The translations under genes were made by a program, and so were the position numbers. DNA of 8,652 nucleotides from Nitrolancea sp040255925 (lineage in GTDB: Bacteria; Chloroflexota; Chloroflexia; Thermomicrobiales; Thermomicrobiaceae). Below, piece by piece: positions 4,877 through 8,652 of this stretch (its first letter is position 1; the number at the start of each line of letters is the position of its first letter). The notes under the pieces were generated by a model. It was given only the letters and a program-made list of their open reading frames with translations. It was not told the DNA's origin and ran no database searches. The stretch covers positions 1 to 8,652 of the forward strand of contig JBDZVX010000105.1 in the NCBI GenBank assembly GCA_040255925.1, in the 5' to 3' direction.

Positions 4877-7240
4877 ATGTTTCGGGCTTTGACCCGATGG
4901 TTATTGGCGCTCGGTTTAGTGGTGCAGACGCTAAGTTTCGCGCTACCGGCCGCGGCCGCGCCGGACGCCTGTTCGGATCTGCAGATCACCGGGATCACGT
5001 TTTCTCCAACAAACCCGATCGCGGGACAAGACGCGACCATCTCCATCACCGTCAAGAACGCCGGCACCTGTCAGGTGGTAGAGCCCTTCGTGGTCCAATG
5101 GAAACTTGATGCGTTCGCGCCGACCGGTCCATCGCAGCAGGTACCCGGAGGATTAGCGGCCGGCGATTCGGCTACGGTGAACCTCACCTATGCGATCCCC
5201 AACGCGGGAAACTACCAGACGGAGGTGCAGGTCGATACCACCAACGCCGTTAATGAGACCAACGAGGTCAACAACCTTCAGATCGCTCCAGTGTCAGTGT
5301 TGGCCGCGGCCGTGGACCTCGTCATTACCGACTTCACAGTGAGTCCGGCAACACCGGTTCCCGGCACATACCCAAACCCGGTAACCGGACGGGTATCGCA
5401 CGTGTCGATTACGATTCACAATCAGGGAAACTCAGCAGCAGGCGCCTTCCAGGTCGACTGGAAGCCTGACATTTTGGGAACAACGCTCTCCAAGCAGGTC
5501 AACGGTCTGGCGGAGAATGGGACAGCCACCGTTGAATTCGATTACACCTACGGCTGGCCCGCGACGTACAACAGCATCGCCTCTGTTGACAGCACCAACC
5601 GAGTTATTGAAACCAACGAATTCAACAACATCTCCACCAAGCAGGTCACCGTTGATGCTCAACTCTCCGATCTGCTGATCACTAACGTCAGCTTTAGTCC
5701 GTCGCCCCCGATCGGTGGGAGCGTCACCACAGCGACGATCACGATCGCGAACATGGGGCACGCAAACGCCGGACCCTTTGAGGTGAAGTGGGTCCCAGGG
5801 CTGTTTATCCCGCCGCTCGCGCAGCAGGTCAATAGCCTGGCGGAAGGTGCCACTACCACGGTGAGTTTTGACTACACGTTCCCCTTCTCGTGGAGCTATG
5901 ACAGCACGTTCACCGTTGACGGCACGAACATGGTCTGGGAGATGAAGGAGGACAACAACACCTATAACATGCAGGTTCCGGTCGGTGCCGCGACCATCGA
6001 TCTGACCATCACCAGCGTGACCGTCAACCCGGCTTCGCCCACCCAAGGCGCTCCGGCCACCTTCTTCGCGACGGTGAAAAACAACGGCAACACCCCGGCC
6101 GGGAAGTTCATGGTTTCACTGAACCCAGACACCTTCGGGTTGATCGGACCCGGCCCGACGACGCTCACCAAGCAGGTGAACAGCCTTGGCGCCGGGCAGC
6201 AAACCACGGTCAGCTTCCCCTTCACCTACACCAAGCACGGTGATTTCCGGGTGTTGACGACGGTGGATGCCTTCAATAACATCCTGGAGACAAACGAGGC
6301 CAACAACAACTTCATCACGTACCCGACGGTGCAGCCGGCGCCGATCGACCTCCAGGTGACGTCCTTCAGCATCGATCCGTCGACTCCGACACGCGCCAGC
6401 ACGGCAACAGCGACCATCACCGTGAAGAACGCAGGCCCATGGACGGCTGATGCCTTCGCCGTTCAGTGGAAACTCAAGGAAACTGACGACTTCGGACCGA
6501 CCGTCTGGGTCAACGGGCTCTTCCCCGGGCAATCACAGACAGTCACGATCGATGGTGTGTTCTTCGAAGCCGGTACCTTCACGTCGGCGGCCGTTGTCGA
6601 CGCGTTCGATACCGTGATCGAACCGTGTGCCGGGTGCGAAGACAACAACACTAAGACGGTATCGGTCACCGTCCAGCCGCGCAAGACCGTGGTGAAGGTC
6701 AATCTCAATAACATGCAGGTCTATAACGACCTTGACGACTCGCCCGCCGGCGCAGGTGAATGGAATATGTGGTTGGCCGCGCTCGATCCCGACGCAAGTT
6801 GCAGCGCGTTTGGGCAGACTATCGACTCAATCCGATGCACGGAAGTCGACTTCGATCCTGACGGGTCCGGCACCTACCCGATCAACAAGTCGGTCACCGT
6901 CACCCTTGTCGAGTTCACACCACTCGTCATCGGCATCGCCGGGTTTGAAGATGATTCGCCACTCGCGCCAAACAACCCGGGCTTCGCGCTCGACTTCTGG
7001 TTCCCGCCAGATTACCTGACCCTCGGTACGTTCACCCTCGCTGGCCAGCAGGGAGATAGCCGTTGCGGAGATGGAAAGTGCTTCGACGCCAATATCACGG
7101 TGTCGATCGTCAGCCAACCGCCTCCTATGGCGAATGGAATCATGACTGCGACGACGTCGGATGCGTCGCTGACCTCGGAGCAGCAGGGTACGATGGATGC
7201 GTACAAGTCGACGGTTAGCAATCCGCCTATCGAGGAGTAG
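4877..7240 (+). CDS. Secreted protein with five CARDB Ig-like repeats
   Basis: A 787-residue exported protein. Residues 1-28 are a Sec signal peptide (Arg at 3 and 7, hydrophobic core, AAAA cleavage region). Five tandem CARDB-type (cell-adhesion-related, Ig-like beta-sandwich) repeats follow, beginning at Asp34, Asp147, Asp265, Asp375 and Asp491, a period of 110-118 residues. Each opens with a DLxIT-like strand and a P-rich turn, has a T(V/I)xNxG strand, and closes with an acidic turn of the form VDxxNxxxExNExNN. Residues 601-787 are a different, unassigned region, with an acidic VYNDLDDSPAGAGEWNMW start, Cys642/Cys654 and Cys730/Cys735 pairs, and a Ser/Thr-rich tail. No LPxTG motif, C-terminal membrane helix or lipobox is present, so it is probably released or held non-covalently at the surface. 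The start is supported by GGAGG 5 nt before the ATG. Adhesion, surface-layer assembly or polymer binding are possible roles; none is shown. No enzymatic motif was seen. Confidence 0.9.
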   Translation: MFRALTRWLLALGLVVQTLSFALPAAAAPDACSDLQITGITFSPTNPIAGQDATISITVKNAGTCQVVEPFVVQWKLDAFAPTGPSQQVPGGLAAGDSATVNLTYAIPNAGNYQTEVQVDTTNAVNETNEVNNLQIAPVSVLAAAVDLVITDFTVSPATPVPGTYPNPVTGRVSHVSITIHNQGNSAAGAFQVDWKPDILGTTLSKQVNGLAENGTATVEFDYTYGWPATYNSIASVDSTNRVIETNEFNNISTKQVTVDAQLSDLLITNVSFSPSPPIGGSVTTATITIANMGHANAGPFEVKWVPGLFIPPLAQQVNSLAEGATTTVSFDYTFPFSWSYDSTFTVDGTNMVWEMKEDNNTYNMQVPVGAATIDLTITSVTVNPASPTQGAPATFFATVKNNGNTPAGKFMVSLNPDTFGLIGPGPTTLTKQVNSLGAGQQTTVSFPFTYTKHGDFRVLTTVDAFNNILETNEANNNFITYPTVQPAPIDLQVTSFSIDPSTPTRASTATATITVKNAGPWTADAFAVQWKLKETDDFGPTVWVNGLFPGQSQTVTIDGVFFEAGTFTSAAVVDAFDTVIEPCAGCEDNNTKTVSVTVQPRKTVVKVNLNNMQVYNDLDDSPAGAGEWNMWLAALDPDASCSAFGQTIDSIRCTEVDFDPDGSGTYPINKSVTVTLVEFTPLVIGIAGFEDDSPLAPNNPGFALDFWFPPDYLTLGTFTLAGQQGDSRCGDGKCFDANITVSIVSQPPPMANGIMTATTSDASLTSEQQGTMDAYKSTVSNPPIEE
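4976..6676 (+). repeat. Five tandem CARDB repeat units inside the secreted protein gene
   Basis: The units are approximately 4976-5314, 5315-5668, 5669-5998, 5999-6346 and 6347-6676. They are diverged at DNA level, but short conserved words recur in phase, for example AAGCAGGT in units 2 and 4 and CAGCAGGTCAAT in unit 3, all at the KQVNxL motif. The degree of divergence points to old duplication, not recent expansion, so slippage-driven copy change is unlikely. Confidence 0.75.
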
Positions 7241-7275
7241 GCTGAGCGAGACTGGCTGACAACGAGACCCAGCGG

Positions 7276-7308
7276 GTACCGGGGTGTGCAACGCCCCGGT
7301 ACTTTTTT
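7276..7308 (+). terminator. Intrinsic terminator of the CARDB gene
   Basis: GTACCGGGG (7276-7284) pairs perfectly with CCCCGGTAC (7294-7302). The stem can extend inward by three more pairs, one of them T-G, to a 3-nt loop, and a run of six T follows at 7303-7308. It lies 36 nt past the stop codon. This is the classic rho-independent layout. Confidence 0.93.
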
Positions 7309-7347
7309 ATCCGGCAGAATCCGGGGCATTGATCGGTCCGTCAAGCG

Positions 7348-7801
7348 GGTAGGAGCGACCGGGTGTGCACCAGGGTTTCGCAGGCGATGAATTGATCGGT
7401 CAGTACGCGTAACCCTGGTGCTCCGAACCGCCGCCATCCCGTTCGACCGGCAGCACGCGGTGGTAAGCCGACCGCGCGTTGCGCGGTCGACGTGCCGGTC
7501 ATCGATCTCTCGCCCACGCGGAGGCTGCCCACAAGACTCTGAGGGGCACCCGCAGCGACCGACGTACGGCTCAGCATCACCGGCCCACATCCGGAGTGCG
7601 TTCTGTAACGTCTCCTCCAGCCGTTCGAAGTGCTCCGCAGTTGGCCGGAAGGGGACGCCGAAATAGGTTCGGCCACCGATGAGGACATCCACGGTCCCCA
7701 GCGCGCTGGCCGATCCACACCAAGCCCCAATCGCTCCATTCGGTAAACCGGCCGGGTCAGGTACACTGAAGGCCACCGGGACACACCCGGTCGCTCCTAC
7801 C
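7348..7801. repeat. 454-bp element bounded by perfect 20-bp inverted repeats
   Basis: GGTAGGAGCGACCGGGTGTG at 7348-7367 is repeated exactly in inverse orientation at 7782-7801. Directly inside the left end, CACCAGGGTT (7368-7377) is an inverted repeat of 7411-7420. Further in, CGACCGCGC (7469-7477) pairs with GCGCGGTCG (7481-7489) over a 3-nt loop, flanked by GACCGG...CACG (7445-7457) against CGTGCCGGTC (7491-7500). ATTGATCGGTC occurs as a direct repeat at 7328-7338 and 7391-7401, once outside and once inside the left end. No exact target-site duplication is visible at the outer ends, and no transposase is recognisable inside. A MITE-like non-autonomous element or a decayed insertion sequence is the likeliest reading; a large hairpin-forming regulatory locus is the alternative. 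The whole 7310-7827 interval has no confident gene. Confidence 0.6.
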
Positions 7802-7827
7802 AACGCGTCCCTCACAAGGTGGAATCG

Positions 7828-8652
7828 ATGCCGGAGCTGCCAGAAGTCGAAACAATCCGCGAATCACTCACCGCCATCCGAAGCGCGACAATCGCCGGCG
7901 TGGAGTTCGGCACGTTTACCGGCTGCATAGATGGAAGGGAGCCGGCGGACTTTCAGCGGTTGGTCACCGGATGCCGGGTGAAATCGATCGGGCGGCGCGG
8001 TAAATATCTCCTGCTGGGGTTGAGTTCGGGTGACACGATCGCGGTGCATCTGCGGATGACCGGCGAACTGACGATCGCAGACGCCGGAACTCCGCTTTCC
8101 CCGCACCACCACATCACCTTTACCTTCAATGATGGACGGGAGCTTCGCTTCCGGGACATTCGAAAATTCGGCCGTATCCGGCTCTTGGATCATGCGGACT
8201 TGGCGGCACTCGACCGCTCGCTCGGGCCCGAGCCGCTCGGCAGGGACCTCACGTTCGATCGCTTCGTCACGATGCTCCGGCAACGACGACGCGCGATCAA
8301 GCCCTTGCTCCTCGATCAGACCTTCATCGCCGGCATCGGAAATATCTACGCTGATGAAGCATTGTTCGCGTCCGGGATTCACCCACTCCGACCGGCCGCG
8401 TCGTTGGATGAGCGGGAAGCTAAGCTGCTGCTGAATGCGATCCGGCAGGTGCTCACCGGGGCCATCTCGCGCAAGGGGACGACGATCCGCGACTACCGGA
8501 ACGGCCTCGGCCAGCCGGGGACGAATCAGGATCATCTCCAGATCTACCGCCGGGACGCCGGTGATCCCTGCCCGCGATGCGGTGCCCCGGTGCTCCGGCT
8601 CATCGTGGCGCAACGGGGTACCAAGCTCTGCCCGGCGTGCCAACCGCCGGCG
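7828..8652 (+). CDS. mutM: Formamidopyrimidine-DNA glycosylase (Fpg/MutM), 3' end beyond window
   Basis: Bifunctional base-excision repair enzyme that removes 8-oxoguanine and formamidopyrimidines from DNA and cleaves the abasic site. The 275 visible residues start with the diagnostic MPELPEVE, where Pro2 is the Schiff-base nucleophile and Glu3 the general acid. They include Lys59 in GRRGKYLL, the intercalating Met77 in HLRMTG, Arg112 in DIRKFGR, the helix-two-turn-helix core LDQTFIAGIGNIYADEALF (162-180), and a complete C-terminal zinc finger CPRC...CPAC (Cys248, 251, 268, 271) with RGTKLCPACQ. Typical family length is about 270-290 residues, so only the last few codons should be missing; no stop codon occurs before the window edge. 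The ATG has AAGGTGG five nt upstream. It begins 27 nt after the right arm of the 20-bp inverted repeat, so that element may contribute to or interrupt its promoter region. Activity on substrates other than 8-oxoG cannot be judged. Confidence 0.96.
   Translation, partial: MPELPEVETIRESLTAIRSATIAGVEFGTFTGCIDGREPADFQRLVTGCRVKSIGRRGKYLLLGLSSGDTIAVHLRMTGELTIADAGTPLSPHHHITFTFNDGRELRFRDIRKFGRIRLLDHADLAALDRSLGPEPLGRDLTFDRFVTMLRQRRRAIKPLLLDQTFIAGIGNIYADEALFASGIHPLRPAASLDEREAKLLLNAIRQVLTGAISRKGTTIRDYRNGLGQPGTNQDHLQIYRRDAGDPCPRCGAPVLRLIVAQRGTKLCPACQPPA

Noticed and set aside
5432..6046. Minus-strand 204-codon open frame
   Set aside because: It is antisense to the CARDB repeats; such shadow frames are expected in GC-rich repeated coding sequence.
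7864..8643. Minus-strand 259-codon open frame
   Set aside because: It is antisense to mutM, which shows all catalytic and zinc-finger residues.

Overview
The window is GC-rich bacterial chromosome (roughly 60% GC by eye) with compact housekeeping genes, strong purine-rich ribosome binding sites and several perfect palindromes. A Tat-exported SoxC-type molybdoenzyme paired with a Ser/Pro/Ala-linker cytochrome lipoprotein, a secreted multi-CARDB protein and the general gene style suggest an aerobic member of the Chloroflexota, perhaps Thermomicrobia/Sphaerobacter-like. That placement is inference from gene content only; no rRNA or marker alignment was possible.

Layout. Positions 1-142 hold a C/G-tract inverted-repeat element with a G-quadruplex-like run. 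Positions 143-2087 (minus strand) are a two-gene operon, soxC then a soxD-like lipoprotein cytochrome c, overlapping by 14 nt; together they look like a periplasmic or cell-surface sulfur-compound dehydrogenase. Upstream of it, also on the minus strand, lie a class I PLP aminotransferase (2343-3554), with a 28-bp palindromic terminator between the two transcription units, and a small HIT-family nucleotide-binding protein (3816-4163). About 710 bp without a convincing gene (4164-4876) separates these from the plus-strand genes. It contains a good sigma70-type promoter at 4634-4662 and a leader of about 200 nt for the largest gene of the window.

That gene (4877-7240, plus) encodes a secreted 787-residue protein with five tandem CARDB-type Ig-like repeats and an unassigned Cys-containing C-terminal region, and it ends at a textbook intrinsic terminator (7276-7308). 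The next 500 bp (7310-7827) carry no clear gene but contain a perfect 20-bp inverted repeat enclosing about 450 bp with nested smaller inverted repeats, possibly a non-autonomous mobile element or its relic. The window closes with an almost complete formamidopyrimidine-DNA glycosylase gene (7828 to the edge).

The genes look like independent transcription units (sulfur oxidation, amino acid metabolism, nucleotide hydrolysis, cell-surface adhesion/architecture, oxidative DNA repair), not one pathway. I see no phage genes, CRISPR array, tRNA or rRNA. The least explained parts are the CARDB protein with its leader and the inverted-repeat element before the glycosylase gene.
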